In this document: positions 35,286 to 43,663 of the stretch, piece by piece
How the letters are laid out: the number at the start of each line of letters is the position of its first letter
How positions within the stretch are numbered: position 1 is the first letter of the stretch
Assembly (NCBI RefSeq): GCF_003052605.1
Contig: NZ_QASO01000005.1
Coordinates: 1-64,000, forward strand
Length of the DNA stretch: 64,000 nt
Direction: 5' to 3'
Source: Ectopseudomonas oleovorans
GTDB taxonomy: Bacteria; Pseudomonadota; Gammaproteobacteria; Pseudomonadales; Pseudomonadaceae
The notes under the pieces: model-generated
The model's input: the letters and a program-made list of their open reading frames with translations, nothing else
Database searches by the model: none
What the model was told of the DNA's origin: nothing
Position numbers and translations under genes: made by a program

Positions 35286-36470
35286 TTACCAGCTGAGCAC
35301 CGCACCGACGGCGAAGGTGTCGGTATCCTCGTTCAAACCACTGCCGGCGGCGGCATCGATCTGGTACTGGTTGTACTCGGCGACCAGCTTGAGGTTGTCG
35401 TTGATGGTGCGGAAATAGGCGATGCCACGGGTCTCGTAGTCCGCCGCCACACCCAGGCCGTTGCCGTCGTCCTCGGTCTTGCCGTAGGACAGCGCCACGC
35501 GGTTCTTGCCCCAGGTGTAGGAGCCCTGCAGCAGATAGCCGTCGCTGTCGATGTCACGCAGGGTCGGCTCACCCAGGTTGTTGGTGAAGAAGGGGTTGAT
35601 GCCCTTGGCCTGGAATCCCGAGCCGGTCAGAGACAGGCCGCCGAACTTGGCCTGCACGCCATAGCCGAGGCCCTTGGAGGTGACCTTGTCGACGCTGTCG
35701 TCGGTGTTCTCGGAGGTCTGGTAGGCGCCGTTGACCCAGGTGTAGATGGTCGAGCCGCCAAGATCGAACTGGTAGCTGACTTCCGATTCGAAGCGCGGAT
35801 TTTCCTGGTAGGCCTTGCCGGTGGCGCTGTCGTCGTTGGTGTCGACCGGGTCCATGATGCCCACGGCCACACGCAGGCCTTCGGCCAGGTTGTTGTTGCG
35901 GTAGGTGATCTGCGAGGTCGGGAACGGGTACGGGTAGCCAGTGCCGATGTTGCCGAACGAAACGCCGTTGCCGTCCACCAGGCCGAGGGTGTCGGAGACG
36001 TTGCCGTACCCGGCCAGCAGCTCGTCGAGGAAGATGTTGGAGCGCGAGAACAGGCCGAAGTCCTTACCCACCAGCACCTCGCCCCACTCCGGGCTGGAGA
36101 CGGTGCCGTAGAACTGACGAACGTCGATGGCAGTGTCGGTGCCGTTGGTTTCGCTGTCGTTGATGGTGACCCAGAAGGACGAGCGGCCGGTCAGCTTGAG
36201 ACCATCGATCTGCTTGCCGAAGTTGAAGCCGATCCAGTTGGGCAGAAAGCCCATCTTCACCCGCGACTGGCGACGGTCGAATTGCTCGCCGTCACGATCG
36301 ACGTCGCTGTTGACGTAGAAGGCGTTGATGTAGCCGTCGGTGGAGAAAGTGGTGTCGTCCTTGTCGTACAGGACGATCTCGGCGGCGGCCTGCTGCGCGG
36401 TCGCCAGAGCGACGGCGGTGGCCAGGGTCAGGGGCAGAAGTCGAGTGATGGCGATCTTGTTGTTGTGCAT
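35286..36470 (-). CDS. Outer-membrane porin (gram-negative general porin type)
   Basis: This 394-residue protein has a signal peptide ending AQQAAAE and a beta-barrel composition: alternating aromatic strands, Asp/Gly-rich turns and C-terminal FAVGAVLSW ending in an aromatic residue, as outer-membrane proteins do. It looks like the trimeric porin_4 family found in Pseudomonas; the substrate is unknown. GGAGAGCGTT precedes the ATG. Its upstream region has three palindromes that may be operators, and a strong terminator follows. Confidence 0.88.
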   Translation of the reverse strand: MHNNKIAITRLLPLTLATAVALATAQQAAAEIVLYDKDDTTFSTDGYINAFYVNSDVDRDGEQFDRRQSRVKMGFLPNWIGFNFGKQIDGLKLTGRSSFWVTINDSETNGTDTAIDVRQFYGTVSSPEWGEVLVGKDFGLFSRSNIFLDELLAGYGNVSDTLGLVDGNGVSFGNIGTGYPYPFPTSQITYRNNNLAEGLRVAVGIMDPVDTNDDSATGKAYQENPRFESEVSYQFDLGGSTIYTWVNGAYQTSENTDDSVDKVTSKGLGYGVQAKFGGLSLTGSGFQAKGINPFFTNNLGEPTLRDIDSDGYLLQGSYTWGKNRVALSYGKTEDDGNGLGVAADYETRGIAYFRTINDNLKLVAEYNQYQIDAAAGSGLNEDTDTFAVGAVLSW

Positions 36471-36548
36471 AACGCTCTCCGCTTGAGTGGCGACCGCCAG
36501 GGCAGTCGTGTCGGAGGCGATTATCGAAAGCGGGTCCGGCGGGCCATA

Positions 36549-36655
36549 CGCTGCCTTGGCAGCGATTCGCTGCTGCTTTGGCCGGGCGCTACCGTCGCGC
36601 TTCCGCCGACTCGCGACCGACCTGCTACCGGTAGCGGGAGAAAGGTATTAGTACC
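36549..36655. promoter_or_regulatory. Three palindromes upstream of the porin gene
   Basis: CGCTGCCTTGGCAGCG (36549-36564) is a perfect 16-bp palindrome 79 bases before the porin start. GCTACCGGTAGC (36624-36635) and GGTATTAGTACC (36644-36655) lie further upstream. Their placement suits regulator binding sites, but no regulator is identified. Confidence 0.4.
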
Positions 36656-36710
36656 GGGCCAGCCCTAGGGCGTAGACATGCGCCAGTAACGAGCGGCGCA
36701 GCTGCACAAG

Positions 36711-36840
36711 GCTTCGCCCCGGGTCGGGGCTCCTACACAAGCACCAGACACTGCCTCATCCTGTAGGAGCCGCGCCCCGCGGCGAATCGAAAGAACGCGG
36801 CAAAGCCAGAGCCTCGCACCGGACCGGGGCTCCTGCAGAA
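36711..36840. repeat. Cluster of REP-type elements
   Basis: GGGGCTCCTACA (36727-36738), CTGTAGGAGCCGCGCCCCG (36761-36779) and GGGGCTCCTGCAG (36825-36837) are alternating copies of the TGTAGGAGC REP family, in the gap between pqqF's 3' end and the porin promoter region. Confidence 0.7.
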
Positions 36841-36896
36841 AAAGGGCGTTGGAAATTCGCGCGCAGTCGCGCAAGGAGCGCTGAAGAGAACGCAGC

Positions 36897-39278
36897 CTAG
36901 GCCAGAGACGGCGCTGCGCTGGCCAGTACGCGCCAGTCGCGGGCGCTCAGCAGTTGCTCATGTGCCTGGAGCAGATCGCTTTGGGTCAAGGCTGTCAGCG
37001 CCTGCTGCACCCGTTGCAAGTGCACCTCGGGCAAGCCTGCCAGATGCAACTGCCAAAGCTGCTCGGCACGTGCGAGGTTGGCCTCGGCCGGGCTCAGTGT
37101 CGGTAGCAAGGCAGCGCGGTAACGCGACACGGCCTCATCATCCAGCGCAGCGAGCGACTGACGCTGCTCGAACAGAAAAGCGCGGATATGCTCGAAGATC
37201 CCAGCCGCCTCGCACACCGGCGACTGCAGGGCAAACAACAGCCCCCGGCAACCCTCGACCTGACGGAAACCGGCGAACAGCGCGTAACCCAGTTGCAGCT
37301 CACCACGCAGGCGCTGATAGAAACGCCCCTGCAGCACCTGCCCAAGCAGACGCCAGGCAGCCTCGGTGCAGGCATCGCCGGCAGGCAAGGGACAAAACAG
37401 CAACAACGCGGCATCCGTACCCGGCTGCGCAACCTGCTGCCAGTCGATCCCGGTCGCGATACGGGGCATTGGCGGCAGATCCGCAAGCGCCTCGACCGCT
37501 ACGCACAGCTCGGCCAGTTGTGCCTGTTCGCACACCCCAAGCCCAACACTCAGCCCTTCCAGTCGCGAGGTCTTGGGCAGCTCGCAGAGCTGCGGCAAAC
37601 GCTGCAACAGCGCCCGCAACAACATGCCCTGGGAAGCGGGCTCGACTGGTTCATCCCGCGCGGCCAACAGCAGCAGTAGCAGCAAAGCACTGAAGGTCGG
37701 CAATAGTGGTGCCGGCCCGCGCAATGAAAGGCTCCAGCCAGCAACTTGTACGCTCAGCTGGCAGGCAATGCCAAGCCGCTCACCGCGCCAGCGCAGATCG
37801 GCGCTGCGCGCCAGCAATCCCGCTTCGATGGCCGCAGCGTCGCCCGCCGCCGCACAAGGGCCTCGCCAGTAAAGCGCAGCCGGCCCGCCCTCGACCTGCC
37901 CCGGATGATGTCGTAGCGCGGCCAATGGCAAAACGGCCGATGCCACGGCAGCGCCGGCCAGTAACAGATCATCGCCAGGCAGCCGCCACGGGTGGTTCGG
38001 AATTGGAGTTGGTGATGGCATCGGCAAAGCCTGCAATGGCAAATCCAATCCGATTGCCGGCCACAGCGGCTGCGCCTGCTCGCCGCACTGCAGTTCGATC
38101 AGCCCCTCACCACGAGCCAGACAAACCAGCAAGGCATTCAGATCGCGCAAGGTGTGGCTATCGTCCTGAGCAGGCGACTGTAGCTCCCTGGCCGCCGCCA
38201 ACGGGCTTAGCCCAAGCAACCTGAGCGCTGCTGCCTGCTGTTGGTGCAACAGCCGCAATGACCAATCTGCATCGCCCTGCAACTGCTCGGCCCAACTCTG
38301 CACGGCATCGCGCAACGCGGCGCCCTGCTCCGCGGTGGCGCCAGGAAAGTCCAGGCGCAGCAGACACTGCCCTCCGTCCTGATACAGCACCCGCGCCTGC
38401 AACTGCCGGCACAGCTGCAATTCACGCAAGCCGTCGAGCAAGCCGCCGGGCGCAGGGTCCTGCAAAGCATCCAGCACCAGATCCAACGACGCATTCAGGT
38501 GATGGGTGTCGAGCTGCACGGCAACGCCCAAGTGCACACCTGAGCGACTGTGCTGCAGGCGCAGGCACGGCGCTCGCAGCGGCAGCAGGTCCAGCGGCGG
38601 AGCGGAACAGGCGTCGCCCTCGCCTGCGGGTAACGCTCCAAGCAGCGCCTCGGCAATATCCAGCAACTGCTCGGCCGGTTGTGGCCCGACCAGAGTCAGC
38701 CTCATATGCCGAGCCTGGTAGTGGTGCTGATGATGATCACGCAGCGCTCGCTGAAATTCCGCCGACTCCACAGCCAGCGTGCTGCGATCACCGGCCAGGA
38801 ACGCGCTGCAGCGATGCCCGGCGGCGAGCGCCTGACCCAGAGCATGATCGATGCGACTGTCGGCATCCTGGCTGCGCGCCTGATATTCGGCGTGCAACAC
38901 CTCGCGCTCGCGCAGCTGCGCGTCGAGCGCCAGCAACGGCTGGCCAAGCATATCCAGCAGACGCGTCAGCGCCGGCTGCAGCAGCTCGGACGGCACCTCA
39001 CAGACGAAATCGGTGTGCCGCGCCTGGGTCGAGGCATTGACCAGCCCGCCATGGCGCTGGACGAAGGCCATCAAACCCTGATCGACCGGGTAATCGCGAC
39101 TGCCGAGAAACAGCAGATGTTCGAGAAAGTGCGCCAGGCCCGGATAGGCTGGCGGCTCGTCATGACTGCCGGCGGCCACACGCAGGCACACCCCAACCTG
39201 CTGCGCCCAAAGCTGCTGCTGCGCTCGCAGCTCGGCGCCATTGGCCAGTCGCCGGGTAACGGGAGCTTGATCAGACAT
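36897..39278 (-). CDS. pqqF: Insulinase-family peptidase, PqqF-like
   Basis: This 793-residue M16 metallopeptidase has the inverted zinc motif HFLEH near residue 49 (GLAHFLEHLLFLGS) and the distal Glu in LREREVLHAEYQAR. PqqF is proposed to cut the PqqA precursor during pyrroloquinoline quinone synthesis. The start is ATG 39278; an in-frame upstream extension has no ribosome-binding site. The usual neighbours pqqA-E are not visible here. A different M16 role cannot be excluded. It is divergent from the broken dusA. Confidence 0.82.
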   Translation of the reverse strand: MSDQAPVTRRLANGAELRAQQQLWAQQVGVCLRVAAGSHDEPPAYPGLAHFLEHLLFLGSRDYPVDQGLMAFVQRHGGLVNASTQARHTDFVCEVPSELLQPALTRLLDMLGQPLLALDAQLREREVLHAEYQARSQDADSRIDHALGQALAAGHRCSAFLAGDRSTLAVESAEFQRALRDHHQHHYQARHMRLTLVGPQPAEQLLDIAEALLGALPAGEGDACSAPPLDLLPLRAPCLRLQHSRSGVHLGVAVQLDTHHLNASLDLVLDALQDPAPGGLLDGLRELQLCRQLQARVLYQDGGQCLLRLDFPGATAEQGAALRDAVQSWAEQLQGDADWSLRLLHQQQAAALRLLGLSPLAAARELQSPAQDDSHTLRDLNALLVCLARGEGLIELQCGEQAQPLWPAIGLDLPLQALPMPSPTPIPNHPWRLPGDDLLLAGAAVASAVLPLAALRHHPGQVEGGPAALYWRGPCAAAGDAAAIEAGLLARSADLRWRGERLGIACQLSVQVAGWSLSLRGPAPLLPTFSALLLLLLLAARDEPVEPASQGMLLRALLQRLPQLCELPKTSRLEGLSVGLGVCEQAQLAELCVAVEALADLPPMPRIATGIDWQQVAQPGTDAALLLFCPLPAGDACTEAAWRLLGQVLQGRFYQRLRGELQLGYALFAGFRQVEGCRGLLFALQSPVCEAAGIFEHIRAFLFEQRQSLAALDDEAVSRYRAALLPTLSPAEANLARAEQLWQLHLAGLPEVHLQRVQQALTALTQSDLLQAHEQLLSARDWRVLASAAPSLA

Positions 39279-39463
39279 CGATGGTTCTCTGGGCAGCTTG
39301 CCGCCAAGCGTGCCCCCTTGCACCACGGTCCGGCAATGCTGCTTTTGGCCTAGACAAGCCGACACATTGGTACAAAAGCCCTCCTATGGCCGGCAACAAA
39401 AGCCCGTCCCGCGCGGGCTTGCTGTTAGAATACGCAGCCTTTTTCAGTCCGTCACAGCGCCCC

Positions 39464-39586
39464 ATGTCCCAGGATTCCAACCGCCTCGCCCTGTCCCGCC
39501 GCTTCTCCGTCGCCCCGATGATGGATTGGAAGTGCTTTTATATTTTTCTATTTAAATTCAAACAGATAGATAAAGGCGCAAACTAA
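39464..39586 (+). pseudogene. dusA: tRNA-dihydrouridine synthase DusA, 5' fragment at an insertion junction
   Basis: The first 22 codons are a normal DusA N terminus, ending SRRFSVAPMMDW. In DusA the next residues are TDRH, but here the sequence switches at about 39530 to AT-rich foreign DNA encoding KCFYIFLFKFKQID and a stop at 39584. DusA normally has over 300 residues and reduces U20/U20a in tRNA. This exact place at the 5' end of dusA is a known integration site for prophages and islands. I do not see the rest of the gene to the right, so the insertion is at least 24 kb or the gene was lost. Confidence 0.88.
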
Positions 39587-40300
39587 ATTTAGCAATTCCT
39601 TAGCATCAGCGGTTTATCGCTCAACAACCTGTCTTCGCGTTCAGCGTACCTACGCCCTGGGCTAGACCCGCTTGTGAATACTCGGTTACCCAATGCCTGA
39701 ATCGCCAGCCATGCCAGCGAGAGATGACGAAGAACGATCAGCGCGACCATGCCGACGTGGTCTGGTCGGAAGCGCTACCGATCCGAATATCGCAGAGAGC
39801 GCCGGTGGTTTTACACCGGCTTTGCATAGGTCAGAAACGAAAACAGCCAGTGCATTGGAGTTTTTTTGTCGAGACGGAGTGATTCGAACACTTGCCCCTT
39901 GCACCCCATGCCGGAGGTCGAGCTTATAAAACATTGATTTTACTAAGGTATTTTTGAGCGCTCGCTGCAGCCATTGCTCTACTCTATACAACAGTTTTCA
40001 ACGATTCCCCGCAAAAGTCCCTGGGGGCTACCAGGCGAACAGTGCCTTAAATCTTCTTAAGCCCCATTTTTGGCCAGAGGCAAGCAAGAGCCTCCTTTCC
40101 CTCTCCGAGGGCGATTGAAAACCAGCGAGACAAAGGGGCAGCAATCTCAGAGAGTTCTCTCTCACGGAGCCGATCAAGGATGAAAAGGCGTTGAGGGCTT
40201 CCAATACATTACTGTTTATATATACAGTATGCTTAGATGCCGCCCTGCTGGTAAATGGCCAGTGATCCGGCATCCCCCTGAAAGTCATAAAGGAAGCTCT
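39530..40300. other. AT-rich start of the accessory region
   Basis: About 770 bases after the dusA junction with lower GC than the core and no convincing gene. It holds the tRNA-Pro fragment listed separately. No integrase gene is found next to this end of the insertion. Confidence 0.6.
39869..39918 (-). repeat. 3' half of a tRNA-Pro(GGG) gene, probable attachment-site remnant
   Basis: Read on the minus strand, the segment has GCATGGGGTGCAAGGGG followed by AGTGTTCGAATCACTCCGTC. These are the anticodon arm with GGG, the T loop and the acceptor region of a Pseudomonas tRNA-Pro(GGG). The 5' half is missing and the 3' end reads GTCTCGACA rather than the usual CCGACCA. It cannot be a working tRNA. 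Integrative elements that use tRNA genes leave such 3' fragments as att copies. Confidence 0.6.
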
Positions 40301-41236
40301 ATGCTGGAATTCGCCTTAGCCATCGTGTTCATGCTCACCGCCGCCGCCCTGCTCGGACATATAGCCCACGTCCACGCCTCTCCGGAAAAGCTGGCTTGGT
40401 ATCTGCAGGTGACGGATTGGAAGGCCCAACATTACACAATGGCATTGTTCGTGGGACTGCTGCTCGTCTTGTATGCCATTACTGGCATCAGCCAACTGAC
40501 CGGCTGGAAACCACAGCAACCGATTGGGCTATTTCTGCTAGCAGCAACCTGCATCACCGCAGCAGCCTACCTTTGGTTTTACTGGGATCTGACACCTAAA
40601 GCTGCCAAGTACAAAAGCCTTTTGAAGGCCATAGGCGCTCTGCTCACTGTCTGCATCGCTACCACATCCAAAATCCACTCAGACATGGCTATCGCTGAGC
40701 TAACTGGCCTTCCCGCACAGGAACTACCAGGAGCACAGCTGTTCCTGACCTTCATCCTGACACCAACCATCTGGTTTTTGGCGATTTCGTTTGTAGTGGG
40801 CTGTATCAGCATACCGCTTACATTGCTGTTGCTGATCTGGGGTATCTACAAGGACTGGAAGAAAGACAAAGGCAGTAAATTCGACTTTGCATCCGCGAGG
40901 CATGTCTGCGCCTGGGTTGCCATGACCTATTTCAGCATCATTATGCTCACCATGAGCTCTGGCATTCTCAAGAAAAATTTCTATGAAAAGCGGCTGAACA
41001 ACGCTATTGCTTATTCTGCTTTCCTGCTCCCACCATCTTACTGCGGCCTGCCAGATATAAAAGGGGGCAGTATCGCAGTGATGAAGTACAAGCGCGCGGC
41101 CTTGGCCTTACCAGACGAGAAGATGGGCTATACGTTCAGCAAAATTGCCTGCGACCCACTGCAAAAATCGCCAGAGCAATTGGTTTCCGAGCTCGGAGCC
41201 AAGAGCCCCCCGATTGGGTTAACTCAGGCGCAGTGA
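40301..41236 (+). CDS. Hypothetical multi-span membrane protein
   Basis: This 311-residue protein has about six hydrophobic segments (LEFALAIVFMLTAAALLGHI at the N terminus; LFLTFILTPTIWFLAISFVVGC in the middle). A soluble C-terminal part of about 70 residues has two Cys (PSYCGLPD, KIACDP). AGGAAG precedes the ATG at 40301. Codon use and GC are lower than in the core genes, fitting the accessory DNA. It is convergent with the helicase gene of the defence operon. No family is recognised. Confidence 0.75.
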   Translation: MLEFALAIVFMLTAAALLGHIAHVHASPEKLAWYLQVTDWKAQHYTMALFVGLLLVLYAITGISQLTGWKPQQPIGLFLLAATCITAAAYLWFYWDLTPKAAKYKSLLKAIGALLTVCIATTSKIHSDMAIAELTGLPAQELPGAQLFLTFILTPTIWFLAISFVVGCISIPLTLLLLIWGIYKDWKKDKGSKFDFASARHVCAWVAMTYFSIIMLTMSSGILKKNFYEKRLNNAIAYSAFLLPPSYCGLPDIKGGSIAVMKYKRAALALPDEKMGYTFSKIACDPLQKSPEQLVSELGAKSPPIGLTQAQ

Positions 41237-41546
41237 ACGAACATAACGTGCTGTTCTAACGCTGGTGAGGCTCAGTTGCCCACCAGCACCGCCCAACTGC
41301 CCCCACACCAGCCTACTCGACTCCAGACGCACCGGCGTCTACCCTCTAATACTGGGCACGTTATTCGAGGATCGCCTGTAAGCGGCCATGATGGCGTCCA
41401 TCAGTTGCCCGAGCTAAAACCGGCTACTAAACACCCAGGCTCGCCTGCTTACAAGCAGGCAGAGGCTGAATAGTCTGATATTTCGGATTGAATGAACCAG
41501 GTATTCTCAGTCCCGGGTCCCGGGTCCATTTTGAATTTGATTACAG
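41237..41546. other. Intergenic region between convergent genes with a hairpin
   Basis: No gene is seen. GCCTGCT and AGCAGGC (41445-41462) form a 7-bp stem around TACA, a possible terminator for the membrane-protein gene. A direct repeat TCCCGGG occurs twice near 41512-41523. Confidence 0.45.
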
Positions 41547-43622
41547 CTATCTATGCATCACGAGATCATCCAAAAACTCCGAAGCCGGACTAACACTAGT
41601 CACCAGCAACTCGTCTCGTGCGCGCGTACAGGCCACATAAAGGAGATGCCGCTCTGTGTCATACACCTCTTGCAGGTCAGCATCATCACCCACTGTTTCG
41701 ATCCGTTCCTGCAGCGGGATCACTTCGTCATCACAGGCCATGACGACCACCGCCCGAAACTCCAGACCTTTTGCTAAGTGCATAGTGCCAATAGATACGC
41801 AGCCGCTTTCTGTATCCACATGCTCATCCAGTACCTTGAACGGCAAGCCCGCTGCTGCCACCGCTTGTGATGCTCGATCCACCTGGGCTTCTGAACGAAC
41901 GAAAACCCCGAACTCATGGGGCACAAACCCAGCCTGACTCCGTGCACTTATCCAACTGGCAACGCTCTCGATCTCGTCGCGTATTGTTTTCAGCACATGC
42001 ACGGTTGGCTGCGGGCCATTGAAAACCGAAACAGTATCACTCCGGTCTTCAGTGATTCCGTCCACGTCGCTCACCATCGGTCCAAGCAAACGGTCTGCCT
42101 GTAATCGAATTTGGTGCGAGGTTCGGTAATTGATGCGCAAGGTCCGCGAGCGCCCCCTCACATCAACACCCAATGATTTCCACGAGAAAGACTGTTGGAA
42201 GATGCGCTGTCCCAGATCCCCAGCAAAGAACAACGCATTCGGGCGGCTGCCACCAATAGCGGCGAGAAATCTGAGTTGCGCAACGCCAATATCCTGCGCT
42301 TCATCAACGATGGCGTGATCGAAGATTACCTTGTCGCTCTCGGCAACCTTCCCGGCCAAAATCGTGAAAACCTCCGACATCGTTACTACGTTGAGTACCT
42401 TCAACTCGATCTGCACGCGTTCAAAGATGCTCCACAGCACCTTGCGCTGTGCCTCCGGGAGGCGGGTCTTTCGGCCAAGCCGTGCTACATCGCGATACGC
42501 TTCCCACCCCTTCAACTGCCAGGCATCGACTACCTGCTCCCATTCGGTAAGCAAGAAGTGCAGACTGAATTTATGGCCACCAACAGCATGGCTGGCTTCA
42601 TCGATCAAAGAGCGGATCTGTTCGCGGCTCGCAACGGAAACGGCTCCGATACGAGACTTGTAAAGCCGCAGGCCTATCGCCTCAAGTGAGTAAACGTCAA
42701 TACGTTCAGCCAAGCGGGGCTCATTGCTCAGCAACCATTTCAATTTCGCGTGCAACGCGTTAGCCAGCGTGTTGGAGAAGGTAGTCAGTAATACGCGTGA
42801 TTCTGGATTTGCACGCACCAAAACCGCTGCACGGTGCAACGCCACTACTGTCTTACCTGTACCCGCAGAACCGGAAACTCGTGCGGGCCCGGAATAATCG
42901 CGTTCGACAAGTTGCCGCTGCTCTGGGTGCAGGAATACCGTCCATTTTTCCCAAGGGCAGTCGAGCGCACGCTGCAGCTCTTCAACATCCGCCATAACAC
43001 GGAAGCGGCGCTGCGCGTCCGGGTGATCAAAAGGGCTTTTCTGATCTGCAAGGAAGTCCAGAATTCGCGGCTTGCCGCCAGTCGCGAGTTCGAGCAATGC
43101 CTCCGATGCCTCGGCAGGCAGGTGATCCGTCAAGGTCAGCAAAGAGTTTTCTGTGGCCTGTTTTACATCCACCAGCCACTCCGGAGGGACGCCGTAGCTC
43201 AGGAGCTCATCGTCGGATACTCCAGAGAACAGAAGCACTGCGTCCAGCTTCTGCTGCACGTACACCGGAACCAGGATCTCCTGAACCGTCTCGCGAATTT
43301 CAACCAGTTGCGCGGCGCCCGTCTTGGGGTGCGTTTCAAGTTTTCTCCGTTCGGCCCAGGCGTATGCCTTGTCGTGATGATCGACGTAGCACAGCAACAA
43401 ACTCGAATCACCGCGATGGACGATGATACGAATGTCACTACTGACCCGTACCGACCAGAAATTCTTGTCCTTCGCCTTGTCGAGCTTGTGGAAACTCATG
43501 CCGGGGTTGGCGGGGTTCAGCTGCAAATCGAAGGCTGTCATTTTTGCGGCCTTCTGCTCTTCACCCGTCAGGCGAGCCAGGCTATCGGTAAATGTGTCCG
43601 CGATCCGGAAATCCATACCCAC
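41547..43622 (-). CDS. SF1 (UvrD-like) helicase with N-terminal RelE/ParE-like domain
   Basis: This is a 691-residue protein. Residues 1-95 follow the RelE/ParE toxin pattern (FTDSLARLTGEEQKA, then FHKLDKAKDKNFWSVRVSSD, IRIIVHRG, and VDHHDKAYAW). After a linker comes an SF1A helicase: Walker A SGSAGTGKTVVALHRA near 245-255, Walker B VDEAQD near 439, INYRTSHQIR and HLAKGLEFRAVVV, then LLYVACTRARDEL. It follows the type III mod gene by 41 bases on the same strand, so the three genes form one operon. GTG 43622 has AGGAG nine bases away; ATG 43616 is the alternative. Confidence 0.85.
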   Translation of the reverse strand: MGMDFRIADTFTDSLARLTGEEQKAAKMTAFDLQLNPANPGMSFHKLDKAKDKNFWSVRVSSDIRIIVHRGDSSLLLCYVDHHDKAYAWAERRKLETHPKTGAAQLVEIRETVQEILVPVYVQQKLDAVLLFSGVSDDELLSYGVPPEWLVDVKQATENSLLTLTDHLPAEASEALLELATGGKPRILDFLADQKSPFDHPDAQRRFRVMADVEELQRALDCPWEKWTVFLHPEQRQLVERDYSGPARVSGSAGTGKTVVALHRAAVLVRANPESRVLLTTFSNTLANALHAKLKWLLSNEPRLAERIDVYSLEAIGLRLYKSRIGAVSVASREQIRSLIDEASHAVGGHKFSLHFLLTEWEQVVDAWQLKGWEAYRDVARLGRKTRLPEAQRKVLWSIFERVQIELKVLNVVTMSEVFTILAGKVAESDKVIFDHAIVDEAQDIGVAQLRFLAAIGGSRPNALFFAGDLGQRIFQQSFSWKSLGVDVRGRSRTLRINYRTSHQIRLQADRLLGPMVSDVDGITEDRSDTVSVFNGPQPTVHVLKTIRDEIESVASWISARSQAGFVPHEFGVFVRSEAQVDRASQAVAAAGLPFKVLDEHVDTESGCVSIGTMHLAKGLEFRAVVVMACDDEVIPLQERIETVGDDADLQEVYDTERHLLYVACTRARDELLVTSVSPASEFLDDLVMHR

Positions 43623-43663
43623 TCTGCTTGTCTCCTAAAGACCAAACCCTGGCCATGAAATGG

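Noticed and set aside
39869..39918. A functional tRNA-Pro gene
   Set aside because: The 5' half, D arm and CCA end are missing.
39693..39929. Short frame near the dusA junction including CRDGVIRT
   Set aside because: That string is the translation of the tRNA-Pro fragment; there is no ribosome-binding site, so I treat it as non-coding.
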